Source: JAAFHB01 sp963675995 (GTDB lineage Bacteria > Bacteroidota > Bacteroidia > Bacteroidales > Prolixibacteraceae). Taken from it: 64,000 nt of DNA. The notes under the pieces are model-generated. The model was not told where the DNA came from, did not search any database, and saw nothing but the letters and a program-made list of their open reading frames with translations. Each line of letters opens with the position of its first letter. Positions within the stretch are counted from its first letter, which is position 1. The stretch covers positions 2,976,001 through 3,040,000 of the forward strand of contig CAXXIY010000002.1 in the NCBI GenBank assembly GCA_963675995.2, given 5' to 3'. Positions 18,130 to 27,909 of this stretch are shown in pieces. Made by a program: the position numbers and the translations under genes.

Positions 18130-19170
18130 ATGAAGCTTTCAATCGTAATTTTAAACTGGAACGGATCAAACCATCTGAGGAGATTTCTCCCATCAGTGAT
18201 TGAATTCTCCAACTACGATTGGGCAGAAGTTGTGGTAGCAGACAATTATTCTGATGATGATAGTTGTGAAGTAATTGAGAAAGAGTTTGAAACAGTCAGG
18301 CTTATCCGGCTTGACCGGAATTACGGATTTGCCGAAGGATATAACCAGGCGCTAAAAAACAATGATGCGGAATACCTTGTTTTGCTCAATTCAGATGTCG
18401 GGGTAACTCAAGACTGGCTGCAACCCATGATTGAAACGCTCGATTCAAACCACTTGATCGGGGCATGTCAACCCAAAATATTGTCATTAAATCAACCTGA
18501 TACATTTGAATATGCCGGGGCCTCCGGGGGATTTATCGATCGCTTTGGTTATCCGTTTTGCAGGGGGAGAATAATGAATGTTCAGGAGCAGGACCTTGGA
18601 CAATATGATCAACCTATAAATGTTTTCTGGGCAAGCGGAGCGGCAGTCATGATCAGAGGAGTGCTTTGGCACGAGATGGGGGGATTTGACTCCGATTTCT
18701 GGGCCCATATGGAGGAGATCGACCTCTGTTGGAGGATGAAAAACAGGGGAATTAGCATCGTGGTTTGCCCCGGATCAAAGGTTTTTCATCTGGGTGGTGG
18801 AAGCCTTTCCTATGGAAGTCCTCAGAAGATTTATCTTAACTTCCGCAATAACCTGTTTTTGCTTTACAAGAATCTTCCCAAAGATAAACTAATTGGAACA
18901 CTCATCTTCAGGATGATACTCGATGGCATAGCTGCAATCCAATTTCTGATGACTGGACAATTCAAACCATTTGTAAAGGTACTGGTGGCACATCGAGATT
19001 TCTATAAAAGCCTGAAAATACTGAAGAAGAAAAGAGGAGAACTAATGCCTCAAATCACAACTTCGAATCATCCCGAAATTTATCGCGGCTCCATTGTTTT
19101 TGACTTCTTTGTATCAAAAAAGAGGAAGTTTTCATCCTTAAATTTTCGGTCCATTGGGATTGATGAATAG
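18130..19170 (+). CDS. Family 2 glycosyltransferase
   Basis: The 346-residue enzyme has the GT-A layout of rhamnosyltransferase-like GT2 proteins: IVILNWNGSNHL at the start, VVADNYSDDDS, the metal-binding region VLLNSDVGVTQDW near residues 90-102, and GGFDSDFWAHMEEIDLCWR, where the acidic pair is the likely base. A hydrophobic stretch in the C-terminal part (about residues 255-285) could be a membrane contact. It likely adds a sugar to a lipid-linked or surface glycan. The context with lipid acyltransferases agrees with envelope work. Confidence 0.88.
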   Translation: MKLSIVILNWNGSNHLRRFLPSVIEFSNYDWAEVVVADNYSDDDSCEVIEKEFETVRLIRLDRNYGFAEGYNQALKNNDAEYLVLLNSDVGVTQDWLQPMIETLDSNHLIGACQPKILSLNQPDTFEYAGASGGFIDRFGYPFCRGRIMNVQEQDLGQYDQPINVFWASGAAVMIRGVLWHEMGGFDSDFWAHMEEIDLCWRMKNRGISIVVCPGSKVFHLGGGSLSYGSPQKIYLNFRNNLFLLYKNLPKDKLIGTLIFRMILDGIAAIQFLMTGQFKPFVKVLVAHRDFYKSLKILKKKRGELMPQITTSNHPEIYRGSIVFDFFVSKKRKFSSLNFRSIGIDE

Positions 19171-19237
19171 GTTGAACGAAAATCTGTGTAATTTAGCCGA
19201 TTAATCAAGTCTTAAATTTCAAATTCTTTAGTCAGAC

Positions 19238-19780
19238 ATGAGTATCACAAGAGAAAATACCACAGCACTTTTTATTGATTTCCAGGAGCGGCTATTCCCT
19301 GCCATGAACGAAAACGACCTGTTATTACGAAATACTAAAATCCTAATGGAAGGATTAATTGCACTGGAAATTCCAATCGCATTGACCCAGCAATATACCA
19401 AGGGTTTAGGCGAAACCCTCGCTGAGATCAAGTCATTGGTGCCCGATATTACAGCCATTGAAAAGACCGATTTTAGCTGTTTTGGAGCAGAGGAGTATCG
19501 GAATTTCCTTCGCCATTATCAAAGTAAGAATATCATAGTTTGCGGAATTGAAGCACACGTATGTGTATTGCAGACAGCTATTGACCTGAAAGCAGCCGGA
19601 TACAACCCTATTGTCATCACAAACTGTATTACTTCGCGCTCGGCAATAAGTAAAGATGGGGCAATGGATCGCTTTCGTTTCGAACAAATTATGATGGGAA
19701 CCTATGAATCGATCCTTTTCGAGATGACCCGTTCCGCAAAAGCCGATGCGTTCAAGACCATATCAAAGCTGGTAAAATAA
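19238..19780 (+). CDS. Isochorismatase-family cysteine hydrolase
   Basis: The 180-residue protein has the triad of the family: Asp in ALFIDFQERL near residue 14, Lys in the middle (near IEKTDFSCFG), and Cys in VCGIEAHVCVLQTAIDL. The family hydrolyses amides or vinyl ethers; substrate cannot be named. Length is normal. The DUF4256 gene starts 3 bases after its stop, so the two are probably co-transcribed. A second, decayed gene of the same superfamily lies at 28512-29077. Confidence 0.88.
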   Translation: MSITRENTTALFIDFQERLFPAMNENDLLLRNTKILMEGLIALEIPIALTQQYTKGLGETLAEIKSLVPDITAIEKTDFSCFGAEEYRNFLRHYQSKNIIVCGIEAHVCVLQTAIDLKAAGYNPIVITNCITSRSAISKDGAMDRFRFEQIMMGTYESILFEMTRSAKADAFKTISKLVK

Positions 19781-19783
19781 TCT

Positions 19784-20352
19784 ATGGAAAATAAAAAAGA
19801 GTTGTCAACCGAACAACGTGAAGAACTAATCAGCACCTTAAAAACCCGTTTTGAGAAAAATATGAACCGCCATACAGGTGTTGAATGGGCCAAACTACAG
19901 GCAAAGCTTGACTCCGACAAGTCAGTGGAAAAACTATGGTCAATCAATGAAATGGAAAGAACCGGGGGGAACCGGATGTTGTTGGATTTGATGCCAGAAC
20001 GGGCGAATACCTCTTTTATGATTGTTCTGCTGAAAGTCCCAAAGGTCGCCGAAGCGTTTGTTACGACCGGGAAGGGCTCGAATCAAGAAAAGAATTTAAA
20101 CCTGCAAATAACGCCATTGATATGGCTGCTGCCATGGGTGTAGAACTTTTAACGGAAGAACAATACCGGGAGTTACAGCAACTTGGAAATTTCGATACCA
20201 AAACATCAAGCTGGGTAAAGACACCTGTAGAAATCAGAAAACCTGGCGGCGCACTTTTTTGTGATCGTCGTTTCAACCATGTCTTTCTTTATCACAACGG
20301 TGCAGAATCTTACTACGCTGTCAGGGGATTCCGCTGCTCACTAAGGGTTTGA
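19784..20352 (+). pseudogene. DUF4256 family gene with a one-base frameshift
   Basis: The first part (19784 to about 19969) encodes a DUF4256 N-terminus (LSTEQREELISTLKTRFEKN, HTGVEWAKLQAKL, LWSINEMERTGG). After the run of six G at 19964-19969 the family sequence continues in the next frame: EPDVVGFDARTGEYLFYDC, then SPKGRRSVCYDREGL, DMAAAMGVELLTEEQY and the end YYAVRGFRCSLRV. One extra G (seven instead of six) would restore a 189-residue protein of normal length. So it is either a recent one-base deletion, a slippage-prone G tract, or a sequencing error. Function of the family is unknown. Confidence 0.85.
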
Positions 20353-20776
20353 TCCCGATTGTGGAGCAAATGCTTCGCTATTCAATGGAATGTGGCTGTT
20401 GGAAAAAAATATTTATTGAAGTTTTTTTGTATAAAAAATTTGTATTTTCGAACCTTTAAGAGCTTACTAAAACTATTTCACCATTAGTATCCAATAAATA
20501 AGTTTTTTGAAAGATCAAATTTGCTAATTTTAATTTCGAATTGTGGACCCTCTTAACCTCCCAATATAGAGAATTAATGTCCATATTATGAATTACTTAT
20601 AATCCTTTTCCCCTTAATTTCCCTCAGTTCCCCTCCCATGGAGGGATTAAGGGAGGTCGGGTTAGGGAAGGTCAGAAAATACATAAACAACACATATCGA
20701 AAGCGTTGAATATGTGTTTATTAAGTAATTCAGGATATGACAGCAAAAAAGTTGATAATTTTGAAACTTAAGACCT
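20353..20776. other. Intergenic region before the signalling operon, with two hairpins
   Basis: No gene is seen in these 424 bases. A pyrimidine-rich hairpin pairs 20611-20625 with 20641-20653 (CCCTTAAT against ATTAAGGG, with a small bulge) and holds a CCATGG centre; it looks like a common non-coding intergenic element. A second hairpin pairs CACATAT (20691-20697) with ATATGTG (20710-20716). The distal end carries the promoter of the PocR kinase. Confidence 0.5.
20756..20763 (+). promoter_or_regulatory. -7 element of the PocR-PAS kinase operon
   Basis: TAATTTTG fits TAnnTTTG and lies 13 bases before the ATG at 20777. The CACATAT hairpin just upstream (20691-20716) could be an operator. Confidence 0.4.
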
Positions 20777-23700
20777 ATGGAAATCAATATTCTGAATTTA
20801 ATCGATTTTGAGGAAGTAAATAGATTGCTTGAAGGATTCAACCAGTCAACAGGATTTGTGACTGCCATATTAGACCTCGAAGGAAACGTGTTGTCGAAAT
20901 CGGGATGGCGCCAAATCTGCACAGAATTTCACCGGATAAATCCCGAAACATCAAAAAAGTGCCGTATCAGTGATACCATTCTGGCGGATGAATTGGCCAA
21001 TGGCGAGAAATATCATTTCTACGAATGTTGTAATGGATTGGTTGATGTTGCGGTACCCATCATAATAAACGGTGAACATATTGCCAACCTTTTCTCAGGA
21101 CAATTCTTTTTTAATGAACCCGATCGTACCTTTTTTAAAAAACAAGCCGAAAAATATGGTTTTAATGAGGAAAGATATCTAAGCGCCCTGGGGAAGGTGC
21201 CCATTGTTTCGAAGGAAAAAGTGAAGGTTGCAATGGAGTTTTTGTTGAATATGACTCAGATGATCAGCGAGATCACATTTCAGAAAGTGGAGCAACTTCA
21301 GTTGAATGAAGAATTAAGGAAAAGTGAAGCACGTTCGCGAAGCGTCCTGGATCATATGCTCGAAGGGTGCCAGATCATTGGTTTCGACTGGAGGTACATC
21401 TATCTGAATCCTACAGCTGAAATTCATAACCGCCGATCTAATGCGGAACTACTCGGCAACAGATATATGGATATGTGGCCAGGTATTGAGAATACCAAAG
21501 TATTTAAAATTATTGAAAAGGTACTCGAAAAGAGAGTTTCTGATCATTTTGAAAACGAATTTATTTTCCCTGACGGAACTCCCGGCTGGTTCGATTTGAG
21601 TATTCAACCAGTGCCGGAGGGGGTATTTATTCTATCAATTGACATTACTGTGCGTAAGAACGTTGAAACTGCGTTGCGCGAAAACGAGGAAAAATACCGG
21701 CTAATTTCTGATAATTCTGATGACTGGATTTACTGGATCGCACCCGATGGAAAATTACACTATGTATCTCCGGCATGCGAACGTGTCACAGGTTATTCAC
21801 CTGAAGAGTTTGTCATGCATCCGGAATTAATTCGTGAGATTGTTATCGAGACAGACCAGAAAAAAGTCAGGCAACATACCCAAAACGATCCACACGATGA
21901 TACTCCTCACAATCTGGAATTTCGGATTATCACCAAAAACGGGGAAATCCGATGGATTAACCATAGTTGCAGTCCTATATTCAACGATGATGGTGAATAT
22001 TTGGGCCGAAGGGGGACGAACCGGAATATTACTGAACGTAAACGCCAGGAAGAATTACTGTTTGAAAGTGAACTCCGATTTAACAGGCTGTGGGATCATG
22101 GTCCGTTTGGATTGATGCTCGTAAATCAGGAATTCCAGTATAAACTGGTGAATCCCATTTTCTGCGAATTTATTGGTTATAGTGAAGCTGAACTTTTGCA
22201 ATTAACAATTAAAGATATCTCCCATCCCGATGATATTATCAAAGATATACCAAGTATCAGGAATCTGATCAATAAGGAAATACCAATTTATAAAACAGAG
22301 AAACGGTATATCCACAAAGACGGACAGGTGATCTGGGGAGCTTTGACGGTAACCGCAAACTATGATAATGAGGGACAATTTCTGTATAACCTTGCAATTA
22401 TTGAGGATATAACCAGACGGAAGCAGGCAGAAGAAGAACTGAAAAAGAGTAAAAGACTACTCTCCGAGACAGAATCTGTTGGCAAGGTGGGTGGATGGGA
22501 ATTTAATATTGATACGATGGTAACAACCTGGACAGATGAGGTCTATCGGATTCACGAAGTTGATTTTGATTTCGATCACAATGTTAACACCGGAATTAAT
22601 TTCTACAATCCCAATTCCAAACCAATCATCGAAAAAGCGGTAGAAAGGGTAATCCAGGCCGGCGAGCCGTTTGACCTGGAACTGGAGATCATTACCGCTA
22701 AAGGAAATCTGCGAAAAGTACACACAATTGGGAAACCAGATTTGGAAAATCGCAGGGTATACGGGTTTTTTCAGGACATTACCGAGCGCAAACAAATAGA
22801 AAATCAATTACGTCAAAGTGAAAATGAATTCAGGTTACTTGCCGAATCGATGCCCCAAATCGTTTGGATTACAAGACCTGACGGCTGGAACATTTATTTC
22901 AACCAGCAATGGGTGGATTATACCGGACTCACAAAGGAAGAGAGTTACGGTCACGGATGGAACATTCCTTTTCATCCCGAAGACCAGCAACGTGCCTGGG
23001 ATGCCTGGGGAAATGCAATTAAAAATGATGGTATCTATTCAATTGAATGCCGGCTGCGTCGGTTTGATGGAGTTTACCGGTGGTGGCTCATACGTGGTGT
23101 TCCGGTTATAGATTTAAATGGCCATATAATCAAATGGTTTGGAACCTGCACCGACATTCATGAATTGAAACAGACAGAAATCGCATTGCATAAAAGTAAA
23201 TTGAAACTCGATTCAGCCCTTTCCAGTATGACCGATGCTGTTTTTATTTCAGATACCGAAGGACGATTTATTGATTTTAATGAGGCCTTTGCGACATTCC
23301 ATAAATTTAAAAACAAAGAGGAATGTGCAAAAACCTTTGACGAATATCCTCAATTTCTGGAAGTTTACCTTTTAACGGGAGAATTGGCCGCGATTGAACA
23401 ATGGGCAGTTCCGCGGGCTCTGAAAGGAGAGATCGTTAAAAATGCAGAGTATAAACTGCGCCGTAAAGATACCGGAGAATCCTGGATCGGAAGCTACAGC
23501 TTCTCACCTATCCGCGACAGCAACGGAACGATAACCGGTTCGGTTGTAACCGCTCGTGACATTACCGAAATAAAACTGATCGAAGAAAAGGTCAGGAAAA
23601 AAGACATGGAGTTTAGAAAGCTTTCAGCGAATGTCCCTGACCTGATCTTTCAATTTACCCGAAGACCCGATGGATCCTATTATGTCCCAATAGCCTCCGA

Positions 23701-25105
23701 AGGTATACGAAATATTTTTGGATGTTCACCAGAAGATGTACTTGATGACTTTACTCCCATTGGCAGAGTTATTTATCCCGAAGATGCAGAGCGGGTTATT
23801 CGTGACATCGAATATTCTGCAGCGCATCTCTCCTTTTTTACATGCGAGTTTAGGGTGCAGATTCCGGGCAGAGAAATTCAATGGATCTACTCCAAATCGA
23901 CACCGGAACGACTCCCGGATGGCAGTGTTACCTGGTTTGGATTTAATACAGATATCACCCATCGGAAACAAATAGAAAAAACTTTACAGGAAAGCGAAGA
24001 AAAATTCCGTAAAGCATTCTCAACCAATCCGGATGCAATTACAATAACCCGATTAAAAGATGGAATGTATGTTTCGACGAACAACGGGTTTACACAGATC
24101 TTTGGATATACGGAAAAGGAAACAATAGGTAAAACGTCGCTTCAGATTAATATGTGGCCCAATCCTGAAGAGAGAATTGATTTTGTTACCAGGGTTAAAA
24201 CTAATGGAGTTGTTGAAAACTTTGAAACAAGATTATGTACAAAACAGGGTGAAATAAAAGATGCACTTGTGTCTGCCATAATCATTCAACTTGAAGGCGA
24301 CTCTTTTATTTTAAGCACAACAAAGGACATTACAGCGAGAAAACGTGCTGAAGACGAAATCCGAAAGCTCAATGAAACGCTTGAACTGCGGGTGGAAAAA
24401 CGGACGAACCAGCTTCAGGTTGCCAATCGTGAACTGGAGGCATTTTCGTATTCCGTTTCCCACGATTTAAGAGCTCCACTACGCCACATCAACGGTTATG
24501 TCGATCTATTAAATGCGCGGTACCAGGAAAATTTACCCGAAAAAGCCCGTCATTATCTTGCAACCATTACAACTGCAGCAAAACAGATGGGAAACCTCAT
24601 CGATGACCTGCTTCAATTTTCAAGAACCGGCCGACAGGAGATGCGTAAAGCGAAACTGGATATGAATGTTTTGATTAAAGAAGTGCTTGAACAAATTAAA
24701 CCTGATGTTGAAAAAAGGGAAATCAAATGGTCTGTGCAGAAAATGCCTGAGGTATACGGCGACTACTCTCTGCTTAAGCAGGTATGGGTTAACCTGCTGG
24801 ATAATGCTGTTAAATATACCAGGTTTGAAAAATCAGCAGAAATAACTGTAGAATTCAAGGAAGAAAAGGCTAATTTCGTGTTTTCGGTTCGCGATAATGG
24901 AGTGGGTTTTGACATGAAATATGCACATAAACTCTTTGGTGTATTCCAGCGACTCCACTCCCAAACCGAATTTGAAGGAACAGGAATCGGTCTGGCAAAT
25001 GTGCAGCGCATTATATACAAACATAGCGGAAATGTTTGGGTAGAAGCCGAACCAAACAAGGGGGCAACTTTCTTTTTTACCATACCTAAAAATGAGGAGG
25101 ATTAA
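20777..25105 (+). CDS. PocR-domain, eight-PAS sensor histidine kinase
   Basis: This 1442-residue protein has no membrane helix, so it senses in the cytoplasm. Residues 1-175 are a PocR ligand-binding domain with conserved cysteines (RQICTEFHRI, KKCRISD, YECCNGLVDVAVPI) and the GQFFF end. Eight PAS/PAC units follow, recognised by repeated PAC ends such as DITERKRQEE, DITRRKQAEE, DITERKQIEN and DITARKRAED. The dimerisation domain has FSYSVSHDLRAPLRH with phospho-acceptor His1229, and the ATPase domain ends with DNGVGFDM and GTGIGLANV. It lacks a receiver domain, but a response-regulator gene starts 2 bases after its stop. The ligand is unknown; PocR domains are thought to bind small hydrocarbon derivatives. 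Confidence 0.9.
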   Translation: MEINILNLIDFEEVNRLLEGFNQSTGFVTAILDLEGNVLSKSGWRQICTEFHRINPETSKKCRISDTILADELANGEKYHFYECCNGLVDVAVPIIINGEHIANLFSGQFFFNEPDRTFFKKQAEKYGFNEERYLSALGKVPIVSKEKVKVAMEFLLNMTQMISEITFQKVEQLQLNEELRKSEARSRSVLDHMLEGCQIIGFDWRYIYLNPTAEIHNRRSNAELLGNRYMDMWPGIENTKVFKIIEKVLEKRVSDHFENEFIFPDGTPGWFDLSIQPVPEGVFILSIDITVRKNVETALRENEEKYRLISDNSDDWIYWIAPDGKLHYVSPACERVTGYSPEEFVMHPELIREIVIETDQKKVRQHTQNDPHDDTPHNLEFRIITKNGEIRWINHSCSPIFNDDGEYLGRRGTNRNITERKRQEELLFESELRFNRLWDHGPFGLMLVNQEFQYKLVNPIFCEFIGYSEAELLQLTIKDISHPDDIIKDIPSIRNLINKEIPIYKTEKRYIHKDGQVIWGALTVTANYDNEGQFLYNLAIIEDITRRKQAEEELKKSKRLLSETESVGKVGGWEFNIDTMVTTWTDEVYRIHEVDFDFDHNVNTGINFYNPNSKPIIEKAVERVIQAGEPFDLELEIITAKGNLRKVHTIGKPDLENRRVYGFFQDITERKQIENQLRQSENEFRLLAESMPQIVWITRPDGWNIYFNQQWVDYTGLTKEESYGHGWNIPFHPEDQQRAWDAWGNAIKNDGIYSIECRLRRFDGVYRWWLIRGVPVIDLNGHIIKWFGTCTDIHELKQTEIALHKSKLKLDSALSSMTDAVFISDTEGRFIDFNEAFATFHKFKNKEECAKTFDEYPQFLEVYLLTGELAAIEQWAVPRALKGEIVKNAEYKLRRKDTGESWIGSYSFSPIRDSNGTITGSVVTARDITEIKLIEEKVRKKDMEFRKLSANVPDLIFQFTRRPDGSYYVPIASEGIRNIFGCSPEDVLDDFTPIGRVIYPEDAERVIRDIEYSAAHLSFFTCEFRVQIPGREIQWIYSKSTPERLPDGSVTWFGFNTDITHRKQIEKTLQESEEKFRKAFSTNPDAITITRLKDGMYVSTNNGFTQIFGYTEKETIGKTSLQINMWPNPEERIDFVTRVKTNGVVENFETRLCTKQGEIKDALVSAIIIQLEGDSFILSTTKDITARKRAEDEIRKLNETLELRVEKRTNQLQVANRELEAFSYSVSHDLRAPLRHINGYVDLLNARYQENLPEKARHYLATITTAAKQMGNLIDDLLQFSRTGRQEMRKAKLDMNVLIKEVLEQIKPDVEKREIKWSVQKMPEVYGDYSLLKQVWVNLLDNAVKYTRFEKSAEITVEFKEEKANFVFSVRDNGVGFDMKYAHKLFGVFQRLHSQTEFEGTGIGLANVQRIIYKHSGNVWVEAEPNKGATFFFTIPKNEED

Positions 25106-25107
25106 CA

Positions 25108-25548
25108 ATGATTGAGTTAAAAACAATTTTACTGGCCGAGGACAATCCGCTGGATGTGGAACTGACCATCGAGGCACTTTCAGAACATAACCTGGCAAAC
25201 AATGTTGTTGTGGTCAGGGACGGAGTCGAGGCTATGGAGTACCTGAACTATGAAGGAAAGTTCAAAAATCGTATTGAGGGCAATCCCGTTGTTTTACTAC
25301 TCGATATAAAAATGCCTCGAATGGATGGAATTGAGGTTTTGGCGGCTATTCGCGGGAATGAAAAATTAAAACGGCTTCCAATAGTCATACTCACCTCATC
25401 GCGTGAAGAACCCGACTTGAAGAAATGTTATGAACTGGGTGTGAATGCTTATGTAGTCAAACCAGTAAATTTCAAGGAATTTCTGGACGCCATTAAACAT
25501 ATTGGCATCTTTTGGGCCCTATTAAACGAACAACCACAAAATCTGTAA
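25108..25548 (+). CDS. Single-domain response regulator (Rcp1-like)
   Basis: The 146-residue protein is a lone receiver domain: acidic pocket LAEDNPLDVELT, phospho-acceptor Asp66 in LLLDIKMPRMDG, Thr/Ser in ILTSSREEPD and Lys in YVVKPVNF. The spacing and the insert after the second strand match the Rcp1-type partners of PAS/phytochrome kinases. It has no DNA-binding output. It is encoded 2 bases after the PocR kinase and 3 bases before the hybrid kinase, so it likely relays phosphate between them. Confidence 0.93.
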   Translation: MIELKTILLAEDNPLDVELTIEALSEHNLANNVVVVRDGVEAMEYLNYEGKFKNRIEGNPVVLLLDIKMPRMDGIEVLAAIRGNEKLKRLPIVILTSSREEPDLKKCYELGVNAYVVKPVNFKEFLDAIKHIGIFWALLNEQPQNL

Positions 25549-25551
25549 TTT

Positions 25552-27909
25552 ATGAATGGAGAAAATGATATTGCTGGCACTCACCTCAAGATACTTATTC
25601 TGGAGGATTCCCCGCAAGACTTTGAATTAATCCAGGAACAATTAACTGAAGCAGGATATAAATTGGATTTAACCCATGTAGAAGATGAAGCTGGATTTAC
25701 CTCTGCACTGCGTGAAAATTGTTACAACATTATCTTGTCTGATTTTAGGTTGCCAGGTTTCGATGCTTTTGGAGCGCTTCAAATAAGCAATGAACTTTGC
25801 CCGGAAGTTCCGTTTATTTGCATTTCTGGTTCTATCGGAGAAGAAACAGCGATTGAATTACTAAAACAGGGTGCTGTAGATTATGTATTGAAAGACAGAC
25901 CAGAACGACTACCTTTCGCCGTAAAACGGGCAATTAAGGAACAAAAAGAGAAACAAGCACTGTCACTTGCAGAAGAAGAACTGAAGAAGAATGAAACAAA
26001 ATTCCGTACACTCACTGAGAACATTCCCGATATCATTGCCCGTTTTGACAAAGAGCTGAGACACATTTACATTAATCCGGCAATTGAGAAAATAACGGGA
26101 ATATCGTCCCATGCTGTTTTAGGCAAAACAAACGAGGAGCTCGGAATGCCTGAAGAAAAAAATGCAATATGGAATGCAAATATACAATATGTATTTGAAA
26201 CGGCAAAACAGCTGATTTATGAATTTGATTTCCAAACACCTGATGGAAATACCATGTATTTTTCGTCCATGCTCGTGCCAGAGCTCTCTGAAGATGGAAA
26301 AGTTAAAACCATATTGAGCGTTACCCGGGATATTAGTAAGAACAAACTGGCCGAAATTGCATTAAGGAAAAGCGAGGAACGACTGAGAGATGTTTTATTC
26401 AGTACTGCAGATTGGGTTTGGGAGGTGGACAAGGATGGCAAATATACCTATAGTTCACAGAAGGGGAATGAACTTTTTGAAGCACCACTGGAAGAGATCA
26501 TTGGGAAAACTCCTTTCGATTTTATGCCGAAAGATGAAGCCATCAAAATCGCCTCCATATTTGCTGAAATTGTCAACAATAAAGCACCCATAAAAGATTT
26601 GGAGAACTGGAATATTGGGAAAGGGGGTAAATTGATTTGCTTACTTACCAATGGACTTCCCATTCTGGATGACGAAGGAGAACTAATCGGATATCGAGGG
26701 ATTGACAAAAACATTACCGACCGAAAGTTGACAGAACAGGAATTAATGAATGCCAAGGAAAAAGCTGAAGCCAGCGATAAGTTGAAAACTGCCTTTATCA
26801 ATAATATATCACATGAAATCAGGACCCCGCTAAATGGCATATTGGGTTTCGGTCAGTTAATCATTGATTCTGAACTTACTGCAGATCAGCGGGTGGAATA
26901 CTTTAAAATTGTTCAGAAATCGAGTAACCGCCTGATGAATACGGTTTCGGATTATATGGATATGGCCCGAATTGTATCGGGTACGATGGAAGTGCACAAA
27001 AATGAATTTCTCCTGCAACCACTTTTCAGTGAAATCATTGAAAATACAGCGCCCTTATGTGCAGAAAAAAAGATTGATTTTGAAGCTGTAATCCCAAAGG
27101 AATCACCTGACAAAACAATTTATTCTGACAGTGAAATTATTCGTAAAACATTGAATATCCTGTTAGACAACGCCCTAAAATTTGCAAAAGTGGGCAGTAT
27201 AAGTTGTGGGTATGTATTGAAATCGGATTTCATTGAATTCTTTGTAAAAGATAGTGGAGTTGGAATCGCACCTGATAAACTGGAATTAATTTTTGGCATG
27301 TTCACACAGGAGGAGACATCAAACACTCGTGGTTACGAAGGTAGCGGTTTGGGATTAACCATTGCACAGGGTTTGGTAAAATTGCTTGGAGGCACCATTA
27401 AGGTAAATTCGGAAAAAGGGAAAGGTTCTGTTTTTACTTTTACAGTTCCATACAATAAACCTTCCTTATCCGATAATCATTCCTTTACCCATACAAAAAA
27501 GTTAACCGACACCAAAAAGCATTTTGTACTCATTGCCGAAGATGAGGAGTTAAACTATTTATATCTGGAAGTGATCATGAAAATGATCGGGTGCAATTAC
27601 CTCCACGCTTTGAATGGAGCTGAAGCGGTGGAAATTTGCAAACATAACAGATCTATTTCACTGGTGTTGATGGATATTAAAATGCCGGTAATGAATGGGC
27701 TTGAGGCTACTCAACTTATCCATGAATTCCTGCCCGAATTACCCATTATAGCAACCACCGCCTATGCGCAGACGGGCGACGAAAATCGCTTTTTGGCTGC
27801 AGGCTGCAATGGCTACCTGTCAAAACCAATAAAAAAAGCGAATCTGGTGGCTTTATTAAATAAATTCCTCTTTAATTTAAACCTCAATGATGAAACAGGC
27901 CATTTATAA
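25552..27909 (+). CDS. Hybrid histidine kinase, REC-PAS-PAS-HisKA-HATPase-REC
   Basis: The 785-residue protein starts with a receiver domain (residues 14-130, Asp64 in LSDFRLPGFDA), then two PAS units (about 150-275 and 280-395), a dimerisation domain with FINNISHEIRTPLNG (His421), an ATPase domain with DNALKFAKVG, DSGVGIAPDKL and GSGLGLTIAQGL, and a C-terminal receiver with Asp708 in LMDIKMPVMNG. It has no membrane helix. A front receiver means it can be controlled by phosphotransfer, most simply from the upstream kinase via the single-domain regulator. No DNA-binding output is encoded nearby. Confidence 0.92.
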   Translation: MNGENDIAGTHLKILILEDSPQDFELIQEQLTEAGYKLDLTHVEDEAGFTSALRENCYNIILSDFRLPGFDAFGALQISNELCPEVPFICISGSIGEETAIELLKQGAVDYVLKDRPERLPFAVKRAIKEQKEKQALSLAEEELKKNETKFRTLTENIPDIIARFDKELRHIYINPAIEKITGISSHAVLGKTNEELGMPEEKNAIWNANIQYVFETAKQLIYEFDFQTPDGNTMYFSSMLVPELSEDGKVKTILSVTRDISKNKLAEIALRKSEERLRDVLFSTADWVWEVDKDGKYTYSSQKGNELFEAPLEEIIGKTPFDFMPKDEAIKIASIFAEIVNNKAPIKDLENWNIGKGGKLICLLTNGLPILDDEGELIGYRGIDKNITDRKLTEQELMNAKEKAEASDKLKTAFINNISHEIRTPLNGILGFGQLIIDSELTADQRVEYFKIVQKSSNRLMNTVSDYMDMARIVSGTMEVHKNEFLLQPLFSEIIENTAPLCAEKKIDFEAVIPKESPDKTIYSDSEIIRKTLNILLDNALKFAKVGSISCGYVLKSDFIEFFVKDSGVGIAPDKLELIFGMFTQEETSNTRGYEGSGLGLTIAQGLVKLLGGTIKVNSEKGKGSVFTFTVPYNKPSLSDNHSFTHTKKLTDTKKHFVLIAEDEELNYLYLEVIMKMIGCNYLHALNGAEAVEICKHNRSISLVLMDIKMPVMNGLEATQLIHEFLPELPIIATTAYAQTGDENRFLAAGCNGYLSKPIKKANLVALLNKFLFNLNLNDETGHL

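Noticed and set aside
21834..22115. Overlapping frames inside the PocR-PAS kinase gene
   Set aside because: They shadow PAS units in the correct frame; codon pattern and motifs support only the long frame.
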